This document shows positions 24,020 through 31,277 of a stretch of DNA of 47,828 nucleotides, in pieces (the stretch's first letter is position 1; the number at the start of each line of letters is the position of its first letter). Below the pieces are notes generated by a model. The model was not told where the DNA came from, did not search any database, and saw nothing but the letters and a program-made list of their open reading frames with translations. Made by a program: the position numbers and the translations under genes. This DNA is from a virus: IMG/VR virus record IMGVR_UViG_3300044798_000079, positions 1-47,828 of that record, one strand, 5' to 3'.

Positions 24020-24202
24020 TCACCTCCCTTTTGGATTCCGACATATCACCACACTGACCGTCTCATCTGCGGGCCACTTACCCAAATCCATAATGGACAG
24101 ATCTTCAGTCTCCAGAATAATCCTTGCCGATTTATCTAAAGAAACAAGCGCCTTAGATGAGACCTGTTTAATTACTCCAATAAATTCGATTCTTTCATCC
24201 AT
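24020..24202 (-). CDS. Small hypothetical protein
   Basis: 60 residues, beta-rich with the run VIKQVSSKALVSLDKSARIIL, resembling small OB-like or DUF folds but not assignable. The start overlaps the previous stop (ATGA). The site AGAAAGGAAAA supports it. It lies directly upstream of the tas gene. Confidence 0.65.
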   Translation of the reverse strand: MDERIEFIGVIKQVSSKALVSLDKSARIILETEDLSIMDLGKWPADETVSVVICRNPKGR

Positions 24203-24396
24203 TATTTTTCCTTTCTTCCAATAGTAAAATCATTAGGATTTCCTTTTTTATGTCTTTTTAAGTAAATCAATAAATTTGACAAAAATACTGGAATTGGAAT
24301 AATCGCACCATAAGTTTGTAGAGATGTCTTGACCCTTATTCCGATAGAGGGACCTTCCCATCGATAAAGCAAAAGATGTTTAATAGATAGTTTCAT
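24202..24396 (-). CDS. Small hypothetical protein
   Basis: 64 residues, with one hydrophobic stretch (about residues 30-45, IIPIPVFLSNLLIYL) and a basic tail. The ribosome site AAGGAGGGAAGG precedes the ATG, within a leader repeated before the next gene upstream. Possibly membrane-associated. No family is recognised. Confidence 0.6.
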   Translation of the reverse strand: MKLSIKHLLLYRWEGPSIGIRVKTSLQTYGAIIPIPVFLSNLLIYLKRHKKGNPNDFTIGRKEK

Positions 24397-24421
24397 TATT
24401 CCTTCCCTCCTTACCCCGTTA

Positions 24422-24787
24422 TTACTCCGCGGGTTTCAAATTATTGTCCTGTTTATGCATTTTTTCAATCATTAATTCCAGTGTGGTCGGGTGAGTTGCT
24501 TGTATCCATCCTCCCGGCAATTTTCTCACATCAACATCAAAATCAATGATCTTTCCATCTTCATAATGATTGGTCACACCTATCTCGTACGGCGGAATAT
24601 TACAATTGAGGTCGATTTCATCAAATAGTGGTGAATACATGATATATTCAAACACATCTCTGTCAAAAAAATGCTCACAACGGAGAATGATAGCACCCAT
24701 TTTAGAAAGGAGCTTTGCTATAATTTCTGTATCCATTTGAATAAGATCGCCACTTACCATTACTTTTCCAAGTTTTCTTTTCATCAT
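24422..24787 (-). CDS. Hypothetical protein
   Basis: 121 residues (120 if the second of two tandem ATGs at 24784 is used, which has the better spacing to AAGGAGG). Mixed alpha/beta and acidic in the middle. No motif is recognised. It belongs to a run of small early genes sharing near-identical ribosome-site leaders. Confidence 0.65.
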   Translation of the reverse strand: MMKRKLGKVMVSGDLIQMDTEIIAKLLSKMGAIILRCEHFFDRDVFEYIMYSPLFDEIDLNCNIPPYEIGVTNHYEDGKIIDFDVDVRKLPGGWIQATHPTTLELMIEKMHKQDNNLKPAE

Positions 24788-24802
24788 CCCCTCCTTACCC
24801 CG

Positions 24803-25084
24803 TTATCCCTCCACGGGTTTTATGAGCTCCTTGTTTTTCAACAACGCCTTGCACTCCATACAGACCAGCACCGGCTGTTGTGCGGTCAATTCCTGGCCTG
24901 TCGGGGAGAGGAGGGCCGATACGGTAAAGACCTGAACGACTGGAATAAAATACTTGCAGCCGCATTCACATTGCCTCGGCATTGCATTTTTTAAATCAAC
25001 CTGAATCTGCTGACCTGGTCGTAATGGCCTCAGACCTCCCATTTCCTTACTGAACCAGTCCTTGCGTCGATTATTTTCTCCCAT
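24803..25084 (-). CDS. Zinc-ribbon small protein
   Basis: 93 residues with a CxCxC cluster (QCECGCKYF, about 38-45) and a distant CMEC (about 75-78), a four-Cys ribbon with a Gln/Thr-rich strand pair between. Similar small ribbons occur near phage replication genes; function is unknown. The leader TTGAAAGGAGAAACCA before the ATG is duplicated before the next gene upstream. Confidence 0.7.
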   Translation of the reverse strand: MGENNRRKDWFSKEMGGLRPLRPGQQIQVDLKNAMPRQCECGCKYFIPVVQVFTVSALLSPTGQELTAQQPVLVCMECKALLKNKELIKPVEG

Positions 25085-25096
25085 TGGTTTCTCCTT

Positions 25097-25270
25097 TCAA
25101 ATTGACCTTCTTTTGCAGAATTTCCCATCATATATTCCGATAAACCATCCTATTCCTTGTGAATCAGTTACCGTTGTCGGTCCATCATCATCCTGCCAGA
25201 GGACCACATTTTCTACTTCTGGAAGATTCGCTAATTCTGATTCTGTGATGCCCTTCCCATTTGCTTCCAT
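25097..25270 (-). CDS. Small hypothetical protein
   Basis: 57 residues from ATG 25270, with AAAGGAG 6 bases upstream. Acidic, with VVLWQDDDGPTT and a C-terminal GWFIGIYDG strand. Function unknown. It shares a 20-bp leader, identical including the ATG, with the following gene, evidence that this initiation region was duplicated. Confidence 0.6.
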   Translation of the reverse strand: MEANGKGITESELANLPEVENVVLWQDDDGPTTVTDSQGIGWFIGIYDGKFCKRRSI

Positions 25271-25282
25271 TGGTTTCTCCTT

Positions 25283-25393
25283 TCAATATGCAATATTGAT
25301 ATATTTTTTAAAGGCTGCACAACCCGTATTCTCATTGACCTTGACCTTTGAACACCCCAATATCTTTTTGTCAGAACATTTGAGACATGGCAA
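25283..25393 (-). CDS. Tiny four-cysteine protein (tentative)
   Basis: 36 residues, TTG start with AAGGGGG upstream. The pattern PCLKCSDKKILGCSKV...GC suggests a small zinc knuckle. The start codon is non-ATG, so the call is tentative. Confidence 0.4.
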   Translation of the reverse strand: MPCLKCSDKKILGCSKVKVNENTGCAAFKKYINIAY

Positions 25394-25455
25394 TTTACGA
25401 TCCCCCTTAAATTCTTCTCAATACCAAAAAATAAAGCCTTTCTCCTGGTTAGTAT

Positions 25456-25725
25456 TCACACCCCATCCCTCGCGGGTTTTCTTATGGGGGGCCTTTCGAG
25501 TTTTATTATTTCTTTTAAGGATATAAATGACTTTTTTATTAATTTATTGTAGTTTGATGGCATCATCAGATTCCCAATCATCCTGATCTCCACGATTCGG
25601 TCTGGAGTCAATCTAATGGCCGCCTGTTCGAAAGCTACATTGGCATTTCCCGCCGAGACTTCCTTTGTGTAAAGCCATTTCCTTTTACTCTTCTTCTCTT
25701 CATAGACCGTGATTCCGTAAAGCAT
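25456..25725 (-). CDS. Hypothetical protein
   Basis: 89 residues from ATG 25725 (GGAGG 8 bases upstream), beginning MLYGITVYEEKKSKRKWLYTKEV. Beta-rich then helical with a basic tail. It overlaps the end of the VRR-NUC gene by 26 bp. Function is not recognised. Confidence 0.6.
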   Translation of the reverse strand: MLYGITVYEEKKSKRKWLYTKEVSAGNANVAFEQAAIRLTPDRIVEIRMIGNLMMPSNYNKLIKKSFISLKEIIKLERPPIRKPARDGV

Positions 25726-26050
25726 CTTCTTTCCCTCCATCAAGATTTTTAATCACATCATTAACTGACTGCGCAACAAAGGCCAAACCTCCTTCTTCAT
25801 TGATCCTTTCGATGAATGCCTTTTGGTCCTGCCAATGATCGCTTTTCTCGTTCGGCTTCCATCCTGGTTTTTTTACTTCTATCGCAAGGATTCTGCCTTT
25901 TGGTAATATTCCGATTAAGTCTGGAACTCCTCGAACTGAGAATTGACCCTGCCATTGATTCCAGTTGAAGATACCCATAATTTTAAGATAACGTCGGATC
26001 TCTTTTTTGATCTCTGATTCGGTTGGTTTATAGAATGGGAAACGATCCAT
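25700..26050 (-). CDS. VRR-NUC domain nuclease
   Basis: 116 residues, the size of stand-alone phage VRR-NUC proteins. PD-(D/E)xK-type residues are visible: Glu in TESEIKKEI, VRGVPDLIG (Asp), AIEVKKPG (Glu-x-Lys), and DQKAFIE with the Gln. Family members cut Holliday junctions or act in replication and repair. It lies in the replication block after the DUF1376 gene. Confidence 0.85.
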   Translation of the reverse strand: MDRFPFYKPTESEIKKEIRRYLKIMGIFNWNQWQGQFSVRGVPDLIGILPKGRILAIEVKKPGWKPNEKSDHWQDQKAFIERINEEGGLAFVAQSVNDVIKNLDGGKEDALRNHGL

Positions 26051-26071
26051 TATGGTTTTTCTCCTGCTTAT

Positions 26072-26395
26072 TTAGAATACTCCTTGATCGGCCATATAAA
26101 TTTTCTTCTGTTTAATCTTATTTCCTTCAATCCAATATTCAATATCGTAAATCATGGCCGTTTCAATCCGTCCATGTTTCTTTCCATCCTCTTCCCTTAC
26201 CTCAATCTTTTCGAAAGGACACAATCTTTTCTCTCTTTGATCTTTAATTAGGTTGAAAAACCTCACAATCTCCCCTTTGTTTTCAGAATGCTTCTTGTAA
26301 AATTTATCCTGGGCATAAGATAATTCCTGACCGGACAGGCCATGAATGTAGCAGCGGTAGGCAATATAGCTTTTAGGTGGGTTTAGGATTTCCAT
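26072..26395 (-). CDS. Hypothetical protein
   Basis: 107 residues from ATG 26395, chosen for AGGAGAATTAG just upstream. Mixed, with charged helices and a basic C-terminal strand (EYWIEGNKIKQKKIYM). No family recognised. Part of the replication-region operon. Confidence 0.65.
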   Translation of the reverse strand: MEILNPPKSYIAYRCYIHGLSGQELSYAQDKFYKKHSENKGEIVRFFNLIKDQREKRLCPFEKIEVREEDGKKHGRIETAMIYDIEYWIEGNKIKQKKIYMADQGVF

Positions 26396-26592
26396 TCTAA
26401 TTCTCCTGTGTGATCCAAACACTCTTTAATTGTATAAAGAGAAAGAAATTTCTTTTTACATTCTTTACATCTATGGATTTCCCTTAAAAGGGCTTTATTA
26501 TAACCATGAGAATATGATTTATCGGCATTATTAGCATCCCAAATCCCAAAAGCAGGGTTATCTTTGCCTTCACTTTTAAATCCGCCCATCAT
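26383..26592 (-). CDS. Small zinc-finger-like protein
   Basis: 69 residues with CKECKKKF and a later C-L-D-H, suggestive of a CCCH-type zinc site. The N-terminal half (GKDNPAFGIWDANNADKSYSHGYNKALLREIH) includes a possible HTH. The start overlaps the end of the DUF1376 gene, so it is translationally coupled. Confidence 0.55.
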   Translation of the reverse strand: MMGGFKSEGKDNPAFGIWDANNADKSYSHGYNKALLREIHRCKECKKKFLSLYTIKECLDHTGELEWKS

Positions 26593-27280
26593 TTTTTCTC
26601 ATTTCTTCTATTTCCCACATTCGGCGGTCCATAGGATCAGTTGGGGGGCCTTGTTGGGAATCTAAGGGTTTTGAGTTGTACCTTGGGTTATTGAGCCAGT
26701 TTAGAAATCTCTGTCTACTAACCGTTATCCCTTTAGCTTTAAACCAGGTTATACACTTCTGGAGTTGCTCTTTTATATTTAGATGAGAATAGCATTCGGT
26801 TTCTTGAAGTTCTTTTATCCAGTCTTCATCTGGAAGCAAAACTTTTCTTTTATATATTTTCTTTTGTATTAAAGATGAAGATGAAGATGAAGATGAAGAG
26901 TTATCTTCCGGTTGTAACCGAGTTTTAACCGTGGTTATATGTCCATCCCACCTTTTTTTAGCACTTGCTTTACCCTTTTTTGATTGTGATTCCGAATATT
27001 TAAGTTGGTTTTGTCTAACCTCTTCCATGCGTCTATTTATTAACATTCCGTGACCATTTTCTTGAAACTTTCTTGAAACATTTTTAATCCATTTTTGTTC
27101 AAATTTGATTTTTTTTTCTCTGGCGATCCTAGCAAGGTCCTGAATGTCATTTGGCAATCCACCATTAACCCATTCGTAATTTAGAAGTCTTACATATATT
27201 CCAACTTCATCATTAGACCATGCTGCGGTATCCATATCGAAATCTTGAGCATACATTTGAAACGCAGGAGCCTTACCCAT
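26576..27280 (-). CDS. Phage replication initiation protein, DUF1376 type
   Basis: 234 residues. The N-terminus (PAFQMYAQDFDMDTAAWSNDEVGIYVRLLNYEWVNGGLP) is diagnostic of DUF1376, a winged-HTH-like domain in phage replisome organisers. The C-terminal part (LNWLNNPRYNS) is typical as well. A run of nine serines (encoded by a 6-bp microsatellite) links the halves. ATG 27280 overlaps the previous stop as ATGA, with GAGGAGG upstream. Expected to load the host helicase at the phage origin. Confidence 0.85.
   Translation of the reverse strand: MGKAPAFQMYAQDFDMDTAAWSNDEVGIYVRLLNYEWVNGGLPNDIQDLARIAREKKIKFEQKWIKNVSRKFQENGHGMLINRRMEEVRQNQLKYSESQSKKGKASAKKRWDGHITTVKTRLQPEDNSSSSSSSSSLIQKKIYKRKVLLPDEDWIKELQETECYSHLNIKEQLQKCITWFKAKGITVSRQRFLNWLNNPRYNSKPLDSQQGPPTDPMDRRMWEIEEMRKNDGRI
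26874..26897. repeat. 6-bp microsatellite GATGAA x4 (poly-serine linker)
   Basis: Four perfect copies of GATGAA on the plus strand encode alternating TCT/TCA serines in the replication protein. It is a slip-prone tract whose length changes add or remove serine pairs without frameshift. Confidence 0.85.
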
Positions 27281-27678
27281 CACGCGAAGGCCTCCTCGAT
27301 GATTCGAATGATTTGGTTTGCGACCGATTTCTTAATAGCTTTTAATATCTGTTGGTCGAGAAGGATGGCGTCATTGATCTTGGGTATAGGGGAAGGTAAT
27401 ACTGATTTTTGAATGATTTTCTTTCGCTTTCTATGACCCTGGATACGATTGCCCTTATACCATTTATCCCCACATGGCTTTGAACAGAATCTCGATTTTT
27501 TTATTTTGGGCTCAAACTCATTTCCGCATTGGATACATTCTCTTTTCTCTTTTTCTTCCATAATCTTCTCCTCCTTTCCTTTCGGTTCTCTTCCACAGGC
27601 CATACAGACATATATGGCCGGTTCAATAGAGTTTCCTGGTTGATAAATCATTGCCCCATTGCAGTGTTCACACTTCAT
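27280..27678 (-). CDS. Double zinc-ribbon protein
   Basis: 132 residues from ATG 27678. Two modules: CEHCNGAM...CMACGRE near the start and CIQCGNEFEPKIKKSRFCSKPCGDKW in the middle, then a basic linker and a helical tail. Probably a nucleic-acid or protein-binding ribbon protein in the replication block. It overlaps the next upstream gene end. Confidence 0.65.
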   Translation of the reverse strand: MKCEHCNGAMIYQPGNSIEPAIYVCMACGREPKGKEEKIMEEKEKRECIQCGNEFEPKIKKSRFCSKPCGDKWYKGNRIQGHRKRKKIIQKSVLPSPIPKINDAILLDQQILKAIKKSVANQIIRIIEEAFA

Positions 27679-28027
27679 TGATGTTACTTTCCCACTCACT
27701 TGCAAAGCAAGAATGTGCTTTCGGATTAGTCACATGAATGGTCCCTACCCTTCTAATCCATCCCTTCCGGGCTCCCTGGAGGAGGACCGCTCCCCATACT
27801 CTTAGTGACGGCGGATCAGGTACAACCCCCTTGGCTTCCATTCTCACCATCTCACCGGAGAATCGGTGATGGTCCCTCGCATAGATGTAAAGAAAATCCA
27901 ATGCCTTAGCCTGCCAATCGTTGTGGATTTCCTCTGCATGCTGGACAGCTCGTTTAATTCCTCGATCTCGAAGGAATTCGCCGGTAGGTTTAGGTTTCTC
28001 AATATCCAGAAAAGAGAGTTGGTTCAT
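27668..28027 (-). CDS. Conserved phage protein of unknown function (winged-helix-like)
   Basis: 119 residues. Layout: a short N-terminal LSFLDIEKP motif, then WQAKALDFLYIYARDH, then a GVVPDPPSLRVWGAVLLQGARKGWIRRVG segment followed by a basic strand ending in W. This pattern recurs in many phages beside replication genes and looks like a winged helix. Function is unknown. The ATG overlaps the stop of the preceding microprotein (TAATG). Confidence 0.65.
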   Translation of the reverse strand: MNQLSFLDIEKPKPTGEFLRDRGIKRAVQHAEEIHNDWQAKALDFLYIYARDHHRFSGEMVRMEAKGVVPDPPSLRVWGAVLLQGARKGWIRRVGTIHVTNPKAHSCFASEWESNINEV

Positions 28028-28116
28028 TATCCAATCATCTTAATCAGCAAATAGATTACTACAAACACCGCAAACTCAATCGTCAAAGCATTTCTCACAC
28101 CTATAAAGAATTCCAT
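28027..28116 (-). CDS. 29-residue membrane microprotein
   Basis: A short ORF with a very strong ribosome site (GAGGAGGTAAATC) and one transmembrane segment (about residues 11-27, TIEFAVFVVIYLLIKM). The stop overlaps the next ATG (TAATG), so it is translationally coupled. Too small to assign; perhaps a regulator or leader peptide. Confidence 0.6.
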   Translation of the reverse strand: MEFFIGVRNALTIEFAVFVVIYLLIKMIG

Positions 28117-28271
28117 GATTTACCTCCTCTTTCACCAATACAGAAGATCCCAGAGAGAAGGGGGACGGTTGATGAAACCGATCAAACTCTCCAGGGCTCC
28201 TGTATTGGTATATCCTTGTTGTAAAACTGTGTCATATTCTATCAAGTGGACATTGTAGGCTATTGAATACC

Positions 28272-28448
28272 TTAATCTTCTTGACTCAAATAGTCTCTCA
28301 TGCGAAAATTGGAGGCATGAAGAGACTGAAAAACCCATTTCCTGATAAGGTCAGATAAATCCATTCCCTCTTCGAGGGCCTTGTCATGGAGCATGATTTT
28401 GATACGAGGTGAAACCTTGAAGCTGATAGGTTCGGATAATTTGTCCAT
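28272..28448 (-). CDS. Ribbon-helix-helix-like regulator (putative)
   Basis: 58 residues. EPISFKVSPRIKIML forms the beta-strand and first helix, and EEGMDLSDLIRKWVFQSL the second helix: the Arc/CopG pattern. A ribosome site AGGGGGGAC lies 7 bases upstream. It is second in the leftward early operon and could repress it or a host gene. Confidence 0.6.
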   Translation of the reverse strand: MDKLSEPISFKVSPRIKIMLHDKALEEGMDLSDLIRKWVFQSLHASNFRMRDYLSQED

Positions 28449-28516
28449 TATGAGTCCCCCCTTCTTTAAAAATTATGGTGAAACTGAGAAAACGATATGG
28501 TAAAATATCTAAATTG

Positions 28517-28563
28517 CCACGGAGCCGGTTGTACCCTGCCCAGAGCTCTTACCGACCCCGTGG
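28517..28563 (-). other. Structured intergenic RNA element
   Basis: On the minus strand CCACGG...CCGTGG closes an inner GTCGGT/ACCGGC stem with one internal loop (47 bases). It lies between the first HTH gene and the RHH gene and has no T tract. An attenuator or protein-binding site is possible. A smaller hairpin GGCCA-TTAC-TGGCC (28569-28582) covers the HTH stop codon. Confidence 0.45.
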
Positions 28564-28573
28564 TTACCGGCCA

Positions 28574-28765
28574 TTACTGGCCTGTTCTTTTTGAATTGAT
28601 GCGTGGATAAAGGAAATCAAGGATTTGTTGGGTGTAACGTCTGCCTTCCCTTCTGCCCTTTATCGCATCGTTAATTCGATTCCTTGGAATATTGATTTGC
28701 TGGCTGAGTTCGGTTTGAGATAAACCGAGGTCGATTAATCGTTTTTTGATTTTCTTTTCGTTCAT
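28574..28765 (-). CDS. Cro/CI-type HTH regulator, near-leaderless
   Basis: 63 residues from ATG 28765: an HTH_XRE core (IKKRLIDLGLSQTELSQQINIPRNRINDAIKG). No ribosome site precedes the ATG. The -10 of the leftward promoter ends 8 bp upstream, so the mRNA probably begins at or next to the ATG. It would be the first gene of the leftward early operon and is Cro-like by size and position. Confidence 0.75.
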   Translation of the reverse strand: MNEKKIKKRLIDLGLSQTELSQQINIPRNRINDAIKGRREGRRYTQQILDFLYPRINSKRTGQ

Positions 28766-28772
28766 GGTGGGG

Positions 28773-28801
28773 ATATTACCACTTGGTGTTAAATATGTCA
28801 A
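28773..28801 (-). promoter_or_regulatory. Leftward early promoter with internal operator O-L
   Basis: Minus strand: TTGACA (28801-28796), 17-bp spacer, TAATAT (28778-28773). The operator, read on the plus strand, is TTACCACTTGGTGTTAA (28776-28792), a 17-bp near-perfect dyad lying in the spacer and over the -10. It is the twin of the rightward site. The plus-strand HTH start codon lies within the -35. Confidence 0.85.
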
Positions 28802-29061
28802 GAGATTCTTTTGAGATTTTTTTACAAGGAATAGGAAGTCGCCTAAAATATTATCGGAAAAAGGTTAAAGGAATGTCTCAAACCAATTTCGGATTGCCAT
28901 TAAAGAAATCAGCAAATGCCGTTAAAAATTACGAAAAAGGCCCAAAAGGGGATAGAAATTTTCAGATTCCGCTTGAATATTTATTTGAAGTTTCAAAGCA
29001 TTACGAAGTCCGCCTCGAATGGTTGTTGTTTGAACAACCCCCCATCGAAAAGAAATCTTAA
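28795..29061 (+). CDS. HTH_XRE repressor (candidate CI-like)
   Basis: 88 residues from ATG 28795. HTH core: LKYYRKKVKGMSQTNFGLPLKKSANAVKNYEKG. The rest is LEYLFEVSKHYEVRLEWLLF, the common dimer-helix end of XRE repressors. No C-terminal cleavage domain is present, so RecA-type induction is not evident. Flanked by operators on both sides; no convincing promoter or ribosome site of its own was found, so its expression is unclear. It may be the protein that binds the two operators. Confidence 0.75.
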   Translation: MSRDSFEIFLQGIGSRLKYYRKKVKGMSQTNFGLPLKKSANAVKNYEKGPKGDRNFQIPLEYLFEVSKHYEVRLEWLLFEQPPIEKKS

Positions 29062-29069
29062 AAAAAGAC

Positions 29070-29098
29070 TTGACAAGATTAACACCTTGTGGTAATCT
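29070..29098 (+). promoter_or_regulatory. Rightward early promoter with internal operator O-R
   Basis: TTGACA (29070-29075), 17-bp spacer, TAATCT (29093-29098). The operator TTAACACCTTGTGGTAA (29079-29095) lies between and overlaps the -10. It fits the same consensus TTAnCAC-N3-GTGnTAA as the leftward site. It drives the plus-strand early operon starting at 29126. Confidence 0.88.
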
Positions 29099-29125
29099 TT
29101 CCATCGACAATCAAGGAGGTTGCTG

Positions 29126-29707
29126 ATGGAACTCGCCATAGATCATCAATTTAAATTATCTACCGATACTGAGAAACGACTTAATCAATTAGAAAAAATC
29201 ATCGAAAAGGGAATGGCTCATTTCGTAGAAGTTGGGACTGCTCTCTTAATTATTCAAAAAGAGAAACTTTATAAACTTATATTCCAAACCTTTGAGGAAT
29301 ACTGCAAAGAGAGATGGGATTTAAAAAGACAAAGAGCCTATGAGTTAATTGGAGCCGCACAGATTTCACAGAATTTGTCGGAAATTTACGACAATCTTCC
29401 TAAAAAAGAATCACATGCCGCAGCCCTTGCATCTCTCGAACCCGAACAACAAAAAGAAGCGTGGAAGAAAACCATAGAAACTGCACCGGAAGGTAGGGTA
29501 ACGGCTCGCCATGTTGAGAAGGTCGTTCAGGAAATGACACCCGAAACCAAAACGGAAATTGTTTCCGATTTAGATGAAGAACCAGAGGAAATTGAAGATA
29601 CACCCGTTCTAAAACAACTCAAGAAATATTGGGAAATGGCGGATTTATATGAAAAAGAAACATTTTTAGATTGGATCGGAGCAATTTATCAAAGGAGGAT
29701 AAAATGA
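29126..29707 (+). CDS. Early DNA-binding-like protein (KorB/ParB-type HTH region)
   Basis: 193 residues from ATG 29126 with AAGGAGGT 5 bases upstream. Pattern: a helical N-terminus, then FEEYCKERWDLKRQRAYELIGAAQISQNL (HTH-like), KKESHAAALASLEPEQQKEAWKKTI, and an acidic linker. Similar proteins occur as first early genes in phages, often annotated as nuclease inhibitors or ParB-like factors. The next gene overlaps by ATGA. Confidence 0.65.
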   Translation: MELAIDHQFKLSTDTEKRLNQLEKIIEKGMAHFVEVGTALLIIQKEKLYKLIFQTFEEYCKERWDLKRQRAYELIGAAQISQNLSEIYDNLPKKESHAAALASLEPEQQKEAWKKTIETAPEGRVTARHVEKVVQEMTPETKTEIVSDLDEEPEEIEDTPVLKQLKKYWEMADLYEKETFLDWIGAIYQRRIK

Positions 29708-30480
29708 AAAAAATCGTTCAGGTTAAATTATCAGACTTAAAGGATTCATTTTATATCAGAACAAAACTCAATGATGATCGACTTCAATACTTATGGTCGT
29801 TAAGGGAAGGTGGAGTAAAATTACCACCAATACTTATAACAAAAGACAATAAGATTGTTTGGGGAAGGCATAGAGTCTATGTAGAAAAAGAACTTATGAA
29901 TAACGATACGATTGAAGCCGAAATAACAGAGGAAGAGGATTTTCTTACTTTAGTAAAAATGTCATATGAAGAGAATTCTGAAGGCCCATTACCACCCACT
30001 AAAGACGATTTATTTCACACAATGACCCCCTTAGTTCAAAAAGGAATTCCATTAAAAAAAGTTGCAAATGCCTTTTCTTTTCTACCTTATGGGATGGTGA
30101 AAATGGCTTATCATCATGCCCAATGGAGAGAAGAAAATAAGAAATTACTTAAAGCACAGCAATTAGTAATTGAACAAAATTTTACAGTAAAAAAAGCAGC
30201 AGAAATCCTTGGAGTCAAAGAGGAAAAACTCAAAGAATTTATGAATAGGAAAAAACCAAATGGTGCAAGTGTAACAGCCTGTAAAAAAGAGATTGGTCAA
30301 AGATTCAATCATTTCAATAGGGTTAATGGTCAAAAAATAGGCGATCTATTTAAATGGTGGGATGATGGAATAATGATTAGAGAAGATGCAAATTCAGTAT
30401 TTCGTTATCTCGGAAAACTTATAATTAATCAAAATAAAATGTATGCCGATTGGCAGAAAAGATGGGATTCTAAAAAATGA
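29704..30480 (+). CDS. ParB/Srx-domain protein
   Basis: 258 residues from ATG 29704 (AAGGAGGATAAA upstream). The N-terminal ParB-like domain shows VKLSDLKDSFYIR and PPILITKDNKIVWGRHRVYVEKEL (the GRHR box). The C-terminal half has an HTH (FTVKKAAEILGVKEEKLKEFM). Likely a phage DNA-binding regulator in the early operon rather than a partition protein, as no ParA is present. Confidence 0.75.
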   Translation: MKKIVQVKLSDLKDSFYIRTKLNDDRLQYLWSLREGGVKLPPILITKDNKIVWGRHRVYVEKELMNNDTIEAEITEEEDFLTLVKMSYEENSEGPLPPTKDDLFHTMTPLVQKGIPLKKVANAFSFLPYGMVKMAYHHAQWREENKKLLKAQQLVIEQNFTVKKAAEILGVKEEKLKEFMNRKKPNGASVTACKKEIGQRFNHFNRVNGQKIGDLFKWWDDGIMIREDANSVFRYLGKLIINQNKMYADWQKRWDSKK

Positions 30481-30505
30481 GTCAAGTTAAAGGTGCTTCT
30501 GAGTA

Positions 30506-30796
30506 ATGAGCAAATCAGCCTATCTTAAATTCAAAAAAGGTGAGCAGTTAAGTAGAAAACAGGCAATGGCTGCGCAGTGTTACAAATGCAATGGATATGA
30601 CGTGGAATCATCCCATGATTGTTTGGGGGTTACCTGCCCCCTCTATCCTTGGTCACCTTGGGGTAAAAGTCACGGCCTACGACCTGCAAAGTGCTCTAAG
30701 AACAATCTAAAACCTAAAGACAAGCCCTTTCCGAAGTCAAAAAGCATAAAAACAGAAAAGGAGGCTCAAAAAAGGGTAGAAGGGAAGGAGGGGTAA
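30506..30796 (+). CDS. Cys-rich small phage protein
   Basis: 96 residues. CYKCNGYD ... DCLGVTCPLYPWSP with a C-terminal basic tail: a four-cysteine zinc motif seen in a family of small phage proteins. Function unknown. It follows the ParB-like gene in the operon. Confidence 0.65.
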   Translation: MSKSAYLKFKKGEQLSRKQAMAAQCYKCNGYDVESSHDCLGVTCPLYPWSPWGKSHGLRPAKCSKNNLKPKDKPFPKSKSIKTEKEAQKRVEGKEG

Positions 30797-30798
30797 GA

Positions 30799-31014
30799 AT
30801 GTTAGTTAGAATTTTACATAAATTGGGTTTAGTAAAGGGGATATGGTTAGAAGATTGTGAAGGAGAAATATATACAACCATTAAGCATAAAAATCCGTTT
30901 GGAAAAAAATGGGCTTACGTTTATCCCTTTACGAAAATAGGGTGTGTAAAACTGAACGAAGACGGAACCTGTACGGGGAAATCATCCTATATTAAGAGAT
31001 GGATAGATTTCTAA
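30799..31014 (+). CDS. Small hypothetical protein
   Basis: 71 residues with a strong ribosome site (GAAGGAGGGG), beta-rich. No function recognised. Confidence 0.6.
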   Translation: MLVRILHKLGLVKGIWLEDCEGEIYTTIKHKNPFGKKWAYVYPFTKIGCVKLNEDGTCTGKSSYIKRWIDF

Positions 31015-31025
31015 AGAGGGTCAAC

Positions 31026-31094
31026 ATGGAAAAGAAAAAGATAGAGAAGAAGAAGCCCAAGATGGAGATTCAGGTCAAGAAAATGGTGAAATAA
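31026..31094 (+). CDS. 22-residue highly basic microprotein (tentative)
   Basis: About half lysine. The stop abuts the next ATG directly (TAAATG). A weak AGAGGG is upstream. It could be a leader peptide or a nucleic-acid-binding micropeptide, or non-coding. Confidence 0.35.
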   Translation: MEKKKIEKKKPKMEIQVKKMVK

Positions 31095-31277
31095 ATGAGG
31101 GTAGTCTGCTCATATTGTCAAATTCTCTATGACCTCAAAGAATCCCTTGAGGATGATTCGGTAAGCCATGGCATATTTGAGGAATGTTTTCCGGCTGTCA
31201 TGAAAAATATTGAAATTGAACTTGCTCAAATAGAGGAGTCCCAAACCATTCCTGAAGGATCGCATGATTCAATCTGA
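31095..31277 (+). CDS. Small CxxC protein
   Basis: 60 residues, MRVVCSYCQILYDLK with an acidic rest. Similar CSYC-starting phage proteins are common. The end overlaps the start of the HNH gene by 14 bp, possibly a scar of the endonuclease insertion. Confidence 0.55.
   Translation: MRVVCSYCQILYDLKESLEDDSVSHGIFEECFPAVMKNIEIELAQIEESQTIPEGSHDSI

Noticed and set aside
28132-28338. 68-residue minus-strand ORF
   Set aside because: Overlaps the better-supported ribbon-helix-helix gene (28272-28448) in another frame and has no ribosome site.
31018-31026. Match of spacer GGGTCAACA to the phage genome itself
   Set aside because: A single 9-10-base match in about 95 kb of both strands is close to chance and has no matching partner spacer nearby.
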